A stretch of DNA of 64,000 nucleotides, from the NCBI RefSeq assembly GCF_011683955.1, contig NZ_JAAQPI010000011.1, positions 62,001 through 126,000 on the forward strand. The letters are read 5' to 3'. The notes below the pieces were generated by a model. That model had not been told where the DNA came from. It saw nothing but the letters and a program-made list of their open reading frames with translations, and searched no databases. A program made the position numbers and the translations under genes. This DNA comes from Pseudomaricurvus alkylphenolicus (GTDB taxonomy: Bacteria; Pseudomonadota; Gammaproteobacteria; Pseudomonadales; Cellvibrionaceae). How positions within the stretch are numbered: the first letter of the stretch is position 1; each line of letters opens with the position of its first letter. This document shows, piece by piece, positions 41,550 through 49,460 of the stretch.

Positions 41550-42181
41550 GACTCGTATTTGACCGTGCAGCCGTGGGCGCGGGTTTCTTGTGGGTCCACC
41601 GGTTCGCCTTGCAGGGTATTTTTGATCGCGTCGCTGACATAAAATTCGCTCGGTTCGCCGTTGATGTGGCGAATCTTGCCCCCTCGCTTCATTGCGGGAG
41701 AGTTGGTTAACAGTCCCATGTAAACCAGCTTGCGATGACGGTTAAAGACGAAATATTCCGGTGTACGGGTGGCGCCCAGTTGCCGTCCCAGTTGCTGGCT
41801 TTCATCAAAGACATAACTGAAATTGTAACCGTTGTGGCGGGCATGCTCTTTCATTGCCGGAAGGCGATCATCTTCACGATGATTGACGCCAAAGCCGAGG
41901 ATTCGCACATCGGCGTCCTTAAAGGAGTCCACCAGGGCGACCAGCTCAGCGTCCATGCCCTTGACCCAGGGGCAGTGGTTGGCGAGCGAGACCAGCACCA
42001 CCACCGATTCTGTGAGATCAGACGAGGATATCCGGGTATCTTCAGTGCTTGGCAGCTGGTGAAAGTCCGGCATGGTGTCGCCAATATTCAATACCTTGTT
42101 GTAGGCACCGCTATGGGTCGCGGCAGACAGCCACAGCAACAGTAGCCCCAGTAAGGTCACTGCATGTTTTGTTGGTCGCAT
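41546..42181 (-). CDS. exported redoxin-family (AhpC/TSA-like) protein
   Basis: A protein of 211 residues with a signal peptide (LLGLLLLWLSAATHSGA) and a redoxin fold (IGDTMPDFHQL, VSLANHCPWVKGMDAE, GATRTPEYFVFNRHRKLVYMG). One cysteine lies at the peroxidatic position (NHCPWVK), with a second near the C-terminus (HGCTVKYES). It is a candidate thiol peroxidase or resistance protein that receives electrons from the TlpA-like lipoprotein. It is divergent from a TetR gene; the inverted repeat 42226-42238 lies between them. Confidence 0.75.
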   Translation of the reverse strand: MRPTKHAVTLLGLLLLWLSAATHSGAYNKVLNIGDTMPDFHQLPSTEDTRISSSDLTESVVVLVSLANHCPWVKGMDAELVALVDSFKDADVRILGFGVNHREDDRLPAMKEHARHNGYNFSYVFDESQQLGRQLGATRTPEYFVFNRHRKLVYMGLLTNSPAMKRGGKIRHINGEPSEFYVSDAIKNTLQGEPVDPQETRAHGCTVKYES

Positions 42182-42225
42182 TTCCCGGCTCCTCAGGTTG
42201 TGAAAGTGATGCCATTGAGTATAGC

Positions 42226-42238
42226 TGAGTCAGACTCA
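42226..42238. promoter_or_regulatory. inverted repeat, possible TetR operator
   Basis: TGAGTCAGACTCA is a perfect 13-bp palindrome with a 3-bp centre, between the divergent redoxin and TetR genes. A related half-site ATTGAGT lies just to the left (42214-42220). Confidence 0.45.
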
Positions 42239-42303
42239 ACTCGAAGAATCTTCCCAAACCCGTTAGAATCCCGAGCTGTCACTCCACTAACTTGAGGTTT
42301 TTG

Positions 42304-42975
42304 ATGGCCGCAGCGCGCAAAAAGGTTACCCGCCAATCGAGAGAGGTTCGAATCAAGGCTATTCTGGAGGCCGCCCGGGAGGTGTTTGAAGAGCGCGGCT
42401 ATGATAAAGCCACCGTTGCTGAAATCGCCGAAAAGATCGACGTGGTGGAAGGCACCGTATTCAGCTACTTCAGCTCCAAGCGCACCTTGGTGTTGAAGGT
42501 GATGGAGCAATTCTACGAACAAATCACCGAGCTGATTGAGAGCGGAATCAAGGGTGTAGAGGGCACCCGCAACCGTCTGCATTATGTTATTTGGAATCAC
42601 CTTAACATTGTTGCAAATAACAGTGCCTTGTGTGGCGTTATCCTCCGTGAGTCACGAGGTTTGGATATTGAGTTGGCGCAACAGGTGCACGAACTCAATA
42701 AGCGCTATACCCACATCGTCGTGGAAGTGATTCGCGAGGGCATTGAGCAGGGTGACATTCAGGCGGATACGTCGGCAACGCTGGTTCGCAATACGATTTT
42801 TGGCACCATTGAGCACTATCTGTGGGATCTGGTCGGTGGTGGGGTAGATACGGATATTGATGCTGTTGCCGCAGACTTAACCAATTTGGTATTTGAGGGA
42901 ATCTCCGCGGGTACGGAAGACGTTAAACGTGAAGATGTCTCCCGCCTTATCAAAAAGCTGAATGAGCTCTTATAG
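42304..42975 (+). CDS. TetR-family transcriptional regulator
   Basis: A protein of 223 residues starting at ATG 42304 (TTGAGG upstream). The helix-turn-helix is near residues 20-65 (ILEAAREVFEERGYDKATVAEIAEKI, VVEGTVFSYFSSKRTL). The C-terminal part should bind an unknown ligand and dimerise. Neighbours offer two candidate targets: the divergent redoxin/TlpA operon or the downstream convergent MFS-sulfatase operon. Confidence 0.87.
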   Translation: MAAARKKVTRQSREVRIKAILEAAREVFEERGYDKATVAEIAEKIDVVEGTVFSYFSSKRTLVLKVMEQFYEQITELIESGIKGVEGTRNRLHYVIWNHLNIVANNSALCGVILRESRGLDIELAQQVHELNKRYTHIVVEVIREGIEQGDIQADTSATLVRNTIFGTIEHYLWDLVGGGVDTDIDAVAADLTNLVFEGISAGTEDVKREDVSRLIKKLNELL

Positions 42976-42993
42976 CCCACCGGCAGACGGAAC

Positions 42994-44178
42994 TTATTTG
43001 TTCGTTGCCAACAGGTCAGGCTCGTTGCGGGTTTGTTTAACCTCAATGGCAAAGAACAATATCGAGATTGTCAGGGATAGTCCAAACATGAGTCGAAAAC
43101 TCTCGACCAACCCCAGATTTTGAATAAAGGGTTGAAGAAGAATAGGAGATAAGAACTGTCCCAGGAAAATTGAGCAGGTCAATATTCCCACAGCCTTGCC
43201 TCGTACTCTTTCGGGCGCCAGGCTCGCCAGCCAACCGGAGTTGTTTGGTGAAAGCAGACCCATACCGATTCCCCCAAAAATCAAACCGAAAATCACGATC
43301 CAGTAACTGCCGGAAACCGAAAGAATCAAATGATTCACGCTATAGGCCAGAAAAATGATGCCAGCAATGGCGATAAAAGATAACCTGGCCCGTAACGGTT
43401 GATACAGCAACGCAAACACTAAGCCCACAACGGTTGGCAGGGCCAACGCCATTCCCACTTGAGACGCACCGACATTATTATTGTCCATCAAATAAAAAGG
43501 CAATTGCGCAGGCAGGATAAAAAACAGCACAGTACAGGTGAACGCCGTAACGTAAACTGGTGTCAGCCTTTTCCAGGGCAGGTGATTTGAAGTAACCGGT
43601 TCAGTTGTCGAGTTTGTTGCTCTTCGGGGATCTTGAATAGCGAAGACAACACCGGGCAAAATAATCAATGCGATAAGGTGAATCAAAAAGGGGTAGCGCC
43701 AACCAAAATCGGCCAGAACCCCTGCCGCCACAAGCCCAACGATTCCACCCAGGCAGACACAGGCGCCGTTTAACCCTAAAAACCGATTGAGTGCATCGCC
43801 TTCAAAGTAGTCAAATATCAACGCCATAAATCCGCTCATAATGCCGGCAACGGCCAGCCCCAGTAATGCGCGACTGACCAGAATGGCGGATAGTGAGTCG
43901 AGAAAAAAACCGGCGCTACCGGCTGCGGAATAAAGAATGAGCGTGGCGATCAACACAGGCTTGCGACCCCAGTGATCAAGCAAGGGCCCCACCAATAGTG
44001 CGCCAACAGCAACGAAAAGCGCAGGAGTGGTGAGCACAAGTTTGACCAGAAAGTCGGCGTTCGGAACCTCAGCAAAGGCGTCAGCCATGCCGGGCAGAGC
44101 GGGAGAAATCATGATGGCGGCGAGCACGGAACAGGTGCCGCCCAGCAAGACGGTCAGGTTGCGAAAGAGTATTTTCAT
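42994..44178 (-). CDS. MFS efflux/uptake transporter, DHA1 type
   Basis: A protein of 394 residues with twelve predicted helices and the motif-A loop GPLLDHWGRKPVL of the drug/H+ antiporter branch, resembling Bcr/CflA proteins. It overlaps the upstream sulfatase gene by four bases (ATGA), so it is translated with it. The context suggests it handles a sulfate-ester product or a related small molecule rather than a classical drug. Confidence 0.8.
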   Translation of the reverse strand: MKILFRNLTVLLGGTCSVLAAIMISPALPGMADAFAEVPNADFLVKLVLTTPALFVAVGALLVGPLLDHWGRKPVLIATLILYSAAGSAGFFLDSLSAILVSRALLGLAVAGIMSGFMALIFDYFEGDALNRFLGLNGACVCLGGIVGLVAAGVLADFGWRYPFLIHLIALIILPGVVFAIQDPRRATNSTTEPVTSNHLPWKRLTPVYVTAFTCTVLFFILPAQLPFYLMDNNNVGASQVGMALALPTVVGLVFALLYQPLRARLSFIAIAGIIFLAYSVNHLILSVSGSYWIVIFGLIFGGIGMGLLSPNNSGWLASLAPERVRGKAVGILTCSIFLGQFLSPILLQPFIQNLGLVESFRLMFGLSLTISILFFAIEVKQTRNEPDLLATNK

Positions 44179-45650
44179 GGTTCGACTTGTTCCGCCCAGG
44201 GAGGGTATATTTCTTCACCACCGAAAAAATCCATATTAAAAACAGCCCGGTATATCGGCACATGGATGCTTTCGCCACGTTCGACCGCGTCCAGCTTTTG
44301 TTGCATTGCAAAGGCTTTTTCAGGATGGTTTTGGGTGAGATTTGTGCTTTCGGTCGGGTCTGTTTCTATATCGTAAAGTTCAATCTCTCCCGAAGACAGG
44401 CGCAGCAGCTTCCAGGGATACAGATAGATTGCTTCACCCTCTGTCGATTTGACAACATAACCGCTTTCTTCAGTAGTCGGATCTGTCCTTGCAGATTGAA
44501 GATCGTTCCAGCGATTCTTGCCGTCAAATTGATCTTCGGTATGCGTTGTTTGAGCAATGGTAAGCAGCGTCGGTGTGACATCCTCTACGGTCATCATGCC
44601 TGATATTTCGTTGGCAGATAGTTTTCCTCGCCAGTACACAAAGGAAGGTACCCGGACGCCACCTTCGTAAATAGACTGTTTGCCTTTTCGCAATGGAGTA
44701 TTGTCTGCAGCCCCTTCCAACACGTTAACGCGCAAAAATTCAAGAACCGTCAGAGGCGCTTCGCCCGGAGCAAACCAGTCATCAATGGTTTCCGCTATGG
44801 CAACGGTATTATCGGAATAGGAGGAAGGATTCAGCCCGCCATTGTCACTCATAAACCAGATCAAGGTATTGTCGAGTATGCCTTCTTTTTCCAGGCTGGC
44901 TACGATTCGACCGATAGCAGTGTCCAGTTCCGTGACCATGGCCGCGTGGATCCTGCGCCTGGGGTCAGGCAGGTGCGCGTATTGCTCTACGCTCTCTTCA
45001 GGGGCTTCGTTGGGCAAATGGGGGGCGTTAAAAGAGGCGTATAAAAACAGGGGTTTGCTTCTTTCCCGCGACTTAATAACCCGTATCGCTTCGTCGGCCA
45101 GCAGGTGGGTGCTGTAGCCTTCTTCACGCCGTGTTTTGCCATTGCGTTGCCAGTCGAGACCACCTCCGTGGACGTGGTCCCAATATCCGATCCCTCCGGT
45201 GAGGTGACCATAGAAATGATCGAAACCCCGCGCCCTGGGGCCATAGGCTTGCTGACGGTAGCCCAGATGCCACTTGCCCACCAGAGCGGTCTGGTAGTCT
45301 TTTTCCTTCAATAGCTGCGGCAACAGGGGATACTCCAGCGGCAGTCCGGCAGGATTGATCTTTGACATGGGCTGCACCACTCCCAGCTTTATGGCTGCCT
45401 GCCCCGTCATCAGCGAAGCCCGGGTGGGGCTGCAGGTGGGTTGCACATAAAAGCGTTTGAGCGTGACGCCCTCGTTGGCCAGTAGGTCCATATTGGGCGT
45501 TGCCACCTCGCTGCCATGGTAGCCGACGTCATTCCAGCCAAGGTCATCCGCCAAAATCAGGACGATATTCGGAGGTGTTGATTGATCAGCGTGAGCGTCA
45601 GACAGCGCTGCTGCTATCAAAACACCACATAGCGTCAGAAGCTTTCTCAT
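44175..45650 (-). CDS. exported type I sulfatase (arylsulfatase family)
   Basis: A protein of 491 residues from the ATG at 45650 (the frame extends to 45734). Signal peptide KLLTLCGVLIAAALSDAHA. The sulfatase signature CSPTRASLMTG holds the cysteine that is converted to formylglycine. Metal-binding residues appear in LILADDLGWNDVGYHG and FMSDNGG. It hydrolyses sulfate esters in the periplasm. Formylglycine needs an FGE or anSME maturase, none of which lies in this window. Co-operonic with the MFS transporter. Substrate (steroid, aryl or sugar sulfate) undetermined. Confidence 0.88.
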   Translation of the reverse strand: MRKLLTLCGVLIAAALSDAHADQSTPPNIVLILADDLGWNDVGYHGSEVATPNMDLLANEGVTLKRFYVQPTCSPTRASLMTGQAAIKLGVVQPMSKINPAGLPLEYPLLPQLLKEKDYQTALVGKWHLGYRQQAYGPRARGFDHFYGHLTGGIGYWDHVHGGGLDWQRNGKTRREEGYSTHLLADEAIRVIKSRERSKPLFLYASFNAPHLPNEAPEESVEQYAHLPDPRRRIHAAMVTELDTAIGRIVASLEKEGILDNTLIWFMSDNGGLNPSSYSDNTVAIAETIDDWFAPGEAPLTVLEFLRVNVLEGAADNTPLRKGKQSIYEGGVRVPSFVYWRGKLSANEISGMMTVEDVTPTLLTIAQTTHTEDQFDGKNRWNDLQSARTDPTTEESGYVVKSTEGEAIYLYPWKLLRLSSGEIELYDIETDPTESTNLTQNHPEKAFAMQQKLDAVERGESIHVPIYRAVFNMDFFGGEEIYPPWAEQVEP

Positions 45651-45700
45651 TTCAGGGGTAGCCACGGTTATCAAGAAGAATGTTCTCAATATACCATAAA

Positions 45701-45714
45701 TGAGATTGCTCTCA
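45701..45714. promoter_or_regulatory. inverted repeat upstream of the sulfatase operon
   Basis: TGAGATTGCTCTCA is an imperfect 14-bp palindrome (arms TGAGA/TCTCA) 51 bp before the sulfatase ATG. TCTCAAT is repeated at about 45684-45690 and 45710-45716. It may bind the nearby TetR protein, whose own region shows a related TGAGT/ACTCA palindrome. Confidence 0.4.
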
Positions 45715-45874
45715 ATAATGAATAATCCATGCAATTGTGCTGCAGCAATTAAAGAGCGCTGCTCGATGTTAAAAAGTAATAAAAAACCAGGATCTTATTT
45801 CGCTCTGACGCACAACAACTGAAAAATAGCTTCGACGGAGGCGAGATAACTGTCCCGCCCACGTCTATCCAAGG

Positions 45875-46855
45875 TTACAAATCAGCCGACAAAAGGTGCA
45901 AAGCACCGCTGAAGCGGCGATAAAGTGGGTAAGTGTAATCGGGCTGGGTGGGAACGATGGTAATGTAACCGGCGTTGTAGTTTTTGGTATCGCTGTCTCT
46001 GGCTTCCTTGTTGGAGTCGGGGACTGTGGCGCCAAAGTCCAATCCTGCGCTGGTGGTTTCTCCTACTTGGAGGGTGGCACAGTCATTACAGCCCAGCTTC
46101 AGCTGTGCTGCAAAAGGCAAGCCCGGCAAGCTGGCGGTCTGGCCCTGGCGACTGAGTTTGATGCCCAGAGGTAATTCCACGGGGGGGTAATTGACGTTTA
46201 ATCCCACGCCGGGAGGCAATAGTTTCTCTTCTTTGCGCAGGAATCCGGGCTTACGTTCCAGGTGAGCCACCAGGTCGGCTGTAAAGCGCGCCACACGATT
46301 AAAGTGTTGTTGTTGGCAGGTCTCCGGATCCTCGGTTTCGTCGCAATCCATTTCATCGGTGCTGACGGCGATGGCGGGCACGGAGCCATTCAGCGTGGAA
46401 CTCAATGCCGCGACGCTGGCCCCGACCGTCCCCGAAATCTGGGTGAACGAGCCGATATTGGCACCATCGTTAATGCCACTGATCAACAGATCGGGGTCAC
46501 CCGCAACATCAATCGCTATCAGAGCACAGGTGGCTGGTTCGGCGCCGTCGGAACCGTCTGCCCGTGCAACGGAGAATACGCCCGCGGCTTGTTTGGTGAC
46601 AGCAACCGGGCCGACATTCAGGCCGGCACTGCTGCCACTTTGTTGAGTGGATGATGCTACCAGGGTGACCTGATGGCCGTCGGCCTCAAGGGCGGATTTT
46701 AAGGCATGAATACCGACGGAGGTCCAGCCATCGTCATTGGTTAACGCGATATTGAGTGCCGAAGCGGAGAAGCTGCTGCAGATCAGCGCTGAACCCAATA
46801 TTGAGCCCAGGAGACCTTTCGAAAGAGTTTTTCGGGTTGAAGCTTTGATAGTCAT
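45875..46855 (-). CDS. secreted SurE-like 5'/3'-nucleotidase
   Basis: A protein of 326 residues from the ATG at 46855 (a GTG at 46867 is possible). It has a signal peptide (GLLGSILGSALICSSFSASA) and SurE motifs: NIALTNDDGWTSVGI with the metal-binding Asp pair, STQQSGSSAG, and SGINDGANIG with the metal-binding Asn. Classic SurE is about 250 residues and cytoplasmic; this one is longer and exported, with a cysteine pair region (DCDETEDPETC) and another (CNDCATL). It may release phosphate from extracellular nucleotides. Confidence 0.83.
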   Translation of the reverse strand: MTIKASTRKTLSKGLLGSILGSALICSSFSASALNIALTNDDGWTSVGIHALKSALEADGHQVTLVASSTQQSGSSAGLNVGPVAVTKQAAGVFSVARADGSDGAEPATCALIAIDVAGDPDLLISGINDGANIGSFTQISGTVGASVAALSSTLNGSVPAIAVSTDEMDCDETEDPETCQQQHFNRVARFTADLVAHLERKPGFLRKEEKLLPPGVGLNVNYPPVELPLGIKLSRQGQTASLPGLPFAAQLKLGCNDCATLQVGETTSAGLDFGATVPDSNKEARDSDTKNYNAGYITIVPTQPDYTYPLYRRFSGALHLLSADL

Positions 46856-47004
46856 TGTGGTGTCCACTAAAAGTTATCGTTTTATTGATCGTTTCGAACC
46901 GCGCTGTGAGGCGATTCGAACCCGAAAACTATAAAATGTGGCCTCCAGCTATCTTCCAGCTTTCTAAAAAAGGACAAAATAGATGGAAAAAAGGGTGTTT
47001 TTGT

Positions 47005-48141
47005 TTAAGAAGTGGTCAGTTTGTCTGAGCTTTGTTGGTATTGACGGGGGGTAAGGCCAGTGGCCTGTTTGAAGCATCGATAGAACGCTGACTGGGAATT
47101 AAAGCCGGATTCCATGGCAACATGGCCAATATTGAGATCGCGGTCGTTTAACAGGTGTTTGGCTTCTTCCACTCGGTAGCCGTTAACAAATTCAAAAAAG
47201 CTGTTCCTCGAGAACTGATTGATAATCTGGCTGAGGTGATTTTCAGGGACGTCAAGTTGCTTGGACAAGTCTGCGATTCGGAGCTTGTTGTTCAGAAATG
47301 GTCGTTCTTTAACCATTAATTGCTGCAGGTTTTCCCAGTATGTTTTCGCGACCTCAGGCGTCAGTGCACTGGTTCGGTATTTAATCGGTGGTTCTTGGTT
47401 TTCTTTTCCGGGTTTTGGTTCTGTCGGTTTGATATTCTCGCCTGAGGTCAGCATGTCCGGGTCAAGCAGGCCTATCAGGGCGATGGTGTAGTAGATAACC
47501 AGGGTCGCGCTGGTGCTGTAGAAACCTCTGGGCCATAGGGCCACATCCGGTATCAGTCGTAACAGAGCGATAACCAAACCGGTAAAAGACAGCAGCAGGT
47601 GTACGCTCAATAGCAAGGTCAGGGCTTTGGCGCTGGGTTTAATGGGGGGAGGTGTTTCAAATCTCAACCAGCGTAGCGACAGAAACAGGTAGCTGACGCA
47701 AATCAGGTAGTAGAGCATGCCGTAAATGGCGGCACCATTGGGAGGCCAACCGCCCTGGGCATCCTCCAGATTGAACCAGTCGGCTTGGCGGGGGCCGGTA
47801 CTAATCCATATCATGCAGCCGGCAAGAACTAAGAATGGCAGTAAATGGACAAAATACTGCCAGCGCCGTTGGGGGGTGTTGTTGACGAGTTGTCGGACAT
47901 AGAAGTAGAGAGCGGCCGGGCTTAGATAGAGTAGGTGGGAAACCAACAAGGTGCCGGTTGAGGATTTTGTTAGCCCTTCGGTTAACAGCACAAGATTGAT
48001 GAAGTAACCCAGACCGCAAGCCAAAGAGGCAGCCAGCCAGCGATGCGCGCCCCCGCGTGGTCCGTTGTGAATTATTAATGCGGCAATGAGCAGCATGCCC
48101 ATCAGTATTGCTGCAATTGCCAGATAGCTTAAAAACTGCAC
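47005..48141 (-). CDS. AraC-family regulator with N-terminal membrane domain
   Basis: A protein of 378 residues from GTG 48141 (GGAG six bases upstream). About seven membrane helices fill residues 1-230, followed by a linker and a C-terminal AraC helix-turn-helix (LRIADLSKQLDVPENHLSQIIN; DLNIGHVAMESGFNSQSAFYRCFKQATG). This is a one-component membrane regulator of unknown ligand. It lies next to tRNA-Arg and is not clearly linked to its neighbours. Confidence 0.84.
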   Translation of the reverse strand: MQFLSYLAIAAILMGMLLIAALIIHNGPRGGAHRWLAASLACGLGYFINLVLLTEGLTKSSTGTLLVSHLLYLSPAALYFYVRQLVNNTPQRRWQYFVHLLPFLVLAGCMIWISTGPRQADWFNLEDAQGGWPPNGAAIYGMLYYLICVSYLFLSLRWLRFETPPPIKPSAKALTLLLSVHLLLSFTGLVIALLRLIPDVALWPRGFYSTSATLVIYYTIALIGLLDPDMLTSGENIKPTEPKPGKENQEPPIKYRTSALTPEVAKTYWENLQQLMVKERPFLNNKLRIADLSKQLDVPENHLSQIINQFSRNSFFEFVNGYRVEEAKHLLNDRDLNIGHVAMESGFNSQSAFYRCFKQATGLTPRQYQQSSDKLTTS

Positions 48142-48269
48142 CAGTCGCTCCGTTTCAGCATTATCTCCTCCGGCGTCAACACGTAGAGGTTAGGCGAGAT
48201 CAATAACGAGGATAATTATACAGAATGATAAATTGTGCGAGGAGACTGGGTGGTATGCACCCTATAGAG

Positions 48270-48286
48270 ATGGCCCGCCCTAGAGG
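48270..48286 (-). repeat. partial copy of the tRNA-Arg 3' end
   Basis: ATGGCCCGCCCTAGAGG is identical to 48386-48402, covering the acceptor 3' strand and part of the T arm of tRNA-Arg. Same orientation, 116 bp from the intact copy. Confidence 0.75.
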
Positions 48287-48301
48287 GTGAGTCAAACGTT
48301 T

Positions 48302-48318
48302 GTGAAGCGCAGCTTCAC
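48302..48318. repeat. short hairpin left of tRNA-Arg
   Basis: GTGAAGC-GCA-GCTTCAC, a 7-bp stem with a 3-nt loop, of the same design as those at 48509-48525 and 48550-48568. Confidence 0.6.
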
Positions 48319-48386
48319 GTGCGGGCGAACGACGCCAAGCTATGCTTGGTGGCCGGAAATCCTCAGGGACATGTAGCGAAGCGGAA

Positions 48387-48463
48387 TGGCCCGCCCTAGA
48401 GGATTCGAACCTCTGACCTTTGCCTCCGGAGGGCAACGCTCTATCCAGCTGAGCTAAGGGCGG
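48387..48463 (-). tRNA. tRNA-Arg (anticodon CCG)
   Basis: A 77-nt minus-strand cloverleaf with encoded CCA: acceptor CCGCCCT/AGGGCGG, D arm GCTC...GAGC, anticodon stem TTGCC/GGCAA with loop CTCCGGA (anticodon CCG), and T arm AGAGG-TTCGAAT-CCTCT. It reads CGG codons. Confidence 0.95.
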
Positions 48464-48508
48464 GTAGAGAGCAATACCAAATTGCTCAAATGCCAGCGTG
48501 ACGTTCTG

Positions 48509-48568
48509 GGAAGCCTTCGGCTTCCGCAACGCTCCCCTTCGGGGCCGGTCTTGAAGCACAGCTTCAAG
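48509..48568. repeat. pair of short hairpins right of tRNA-Arg
   Basis: GGAAGCC-TTC-GGCTTCC (48509-48525) and CTTGAAGC-ACA-GCTTCAAG (48550-48568), each with a 3-nt loop. The second is a variant of the hairpin at 48302-48318. Confidence 0.6.
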
Positions 48569-48610
48569 CCGCTTCAGCGGGCGAAGCAGTGTTCGCTTAA
48601 TCCGCTTCCG

Positions 48611-48646
48611 CCCAGCTGAGCTAAGGGCGGGTAACGAGCAATACCA
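48611..48646 (-). repeat. partial copy of the tRNA-Arg 5' end
   Basis: The tract containing CCAGCTGAGCTAAGGGCGGG copies the 5' acceptor and D arm of tRNA-Arg (48446-48463) plus flanking DNA ending GAGCAATACCA, with a few changes. It cannot fold into a full tRNA. Confidence 0.75.
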
Positions 48647-48848
48647 CTATGAATACCGGATATCGCAGAGGGCGCAATAATACTCATCAAACTGCATAAC
48701 GTCCACGATTTCCATAAAGGAATTCAAGAACGGTAGCCATTGGGCGTTTTTTGCGCGGCTGGCCCAATATGACTGATTGCGCGAGCGACAATTTCCCCCA
48801 TTTTTACCCCAACTGGCATAAGGTTTTTCTCTTGCCAAGGTTTTTGGC

Positions 48849-48854
48849 TATAAT
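48849..48854 (+). promoter_or_regulatory. -10 element of the cytochrome c5 gene
   Basis: A perfect TATAAT lies 53 bp before the GTG start at 48907. No good -35 at the standard distance is seen, only TTGCCA closer in. Confidence 0.4.
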
Positions 48855-48906
48855 GCGGCGCTTCTGGCCAACCGGGCCAATGCCGATAATGGAGAGGACT
48901 TATACC

Positions 48907-49332
48907 GTGAGTCATGTAAACAAGACAATCAGCCTGCTGGCCGCTGCCGGTCTGGGCCTGATGGTATCAGCCGCAGCTGTCAGCGCTGACCTGAACAAAG
49001 CAATTGAAGAGCGTCTCAAGCCCGTTGGTGAGTTGTGCATGTCTGGTGATGATTGCGCCGCTGCTCCTGTAGCCGCCGCTGCCGCCGAGCCTCGCAGCGG
49101 AGCCCAGGTATATGAGACCAAGTGCTTCACTTGTCATGCTTCAGGTGCTGCCGGTGCTCCCAAGCTTGGCGATGCGGCCGACTGGAGTAACCGCGTGGGC
49201 AAGGGTATCGATACCCTCTACACCAACGCGATCAGCGGTTTCAACGGCATGCCTGCCAAAGGCCTGTGCATGGATTGCTCTGACGACGAGATCAAAGCCG
49301 CCGTTGATCACATGGTGGATGGCTCCAAGTAA
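48907..49332 (+). CDS. cytochrome c5-type periplasmic electron carrier
   Basis: A protein of 141 residues starting at GTG 48907 with GGAGAGG about nine bases upstream. Signal peptide ISLLAAAGLGLMVSAAAVSA, heme-binding CFTCH and the methionine ligand in GFNGMPAKG. An extra cysteine pair (CMDCSDD) near the C-terminus is typical of cytochrome c5. It is likely to move electrons in the periplasm, for instance to oxidases or reductases. A strong bidirectional terminator follows. Confidence 0.9.
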   Translation: MSHVNKTISLLAAAGLGLMVSAAAVSADLNKAIEERLKPVGELCMSGDDCAAAPVAAAAAEPRSGAQVYETKCFTCHASGAAGAPKLGDAADWSNRVGKGIDTLYTNAISGFNGMPAKGLCMDCSDDEIKAAVDHMVDGSK

Positions 49333-49370
49333 GTTCGGTTGCCACGCCGGCCAGAGCCGTTTCTGGCCAC

Positions 49371-49409
49371 CCAATAAAAAAGCCGCTTCAATAGCGGCTT
49401 TTTTATTGG
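49371..49409. terminator. bidirectional rho-independent terminator
   Basis: CCAATAAAAAAGCCGCT and its exact reverse complement enclose a 5-nt loop, giving an A run on the left and a T run on the right. It ends both the cytochrome c gene and the convergent crc gene. Confidence 0.92.
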
Positions 49410-49460
49410 GTGGCTTTCCATTACCTGATCTTCTATGGCCAGTTGCCACATGGCTCTGGT

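Larger units (their letters stand above)
48142..48906. other. tRNA-Arg locus with repeats
   Basis: This 765-bp stretch contains the tRNA gene, two partial tRNA copies, three short hairpins and the promoter of the cytochrome c gene. Open frames here (for example minus-strand 48647-48838) have no family resemblance and are not called. Confidence 0.6.

Noticed and set aside
48270-48402. tRNA 3'-end repeat as prophage attachment sites
   Set aside because: The repeats are only 116 bp apart with no integrase or phage gene between or near them.
48647-48838. Minus-strand frame of 63 codons beside tRNA-Arg
   Set aside because: No recognisable motif and it overlaps another equally weak frame.
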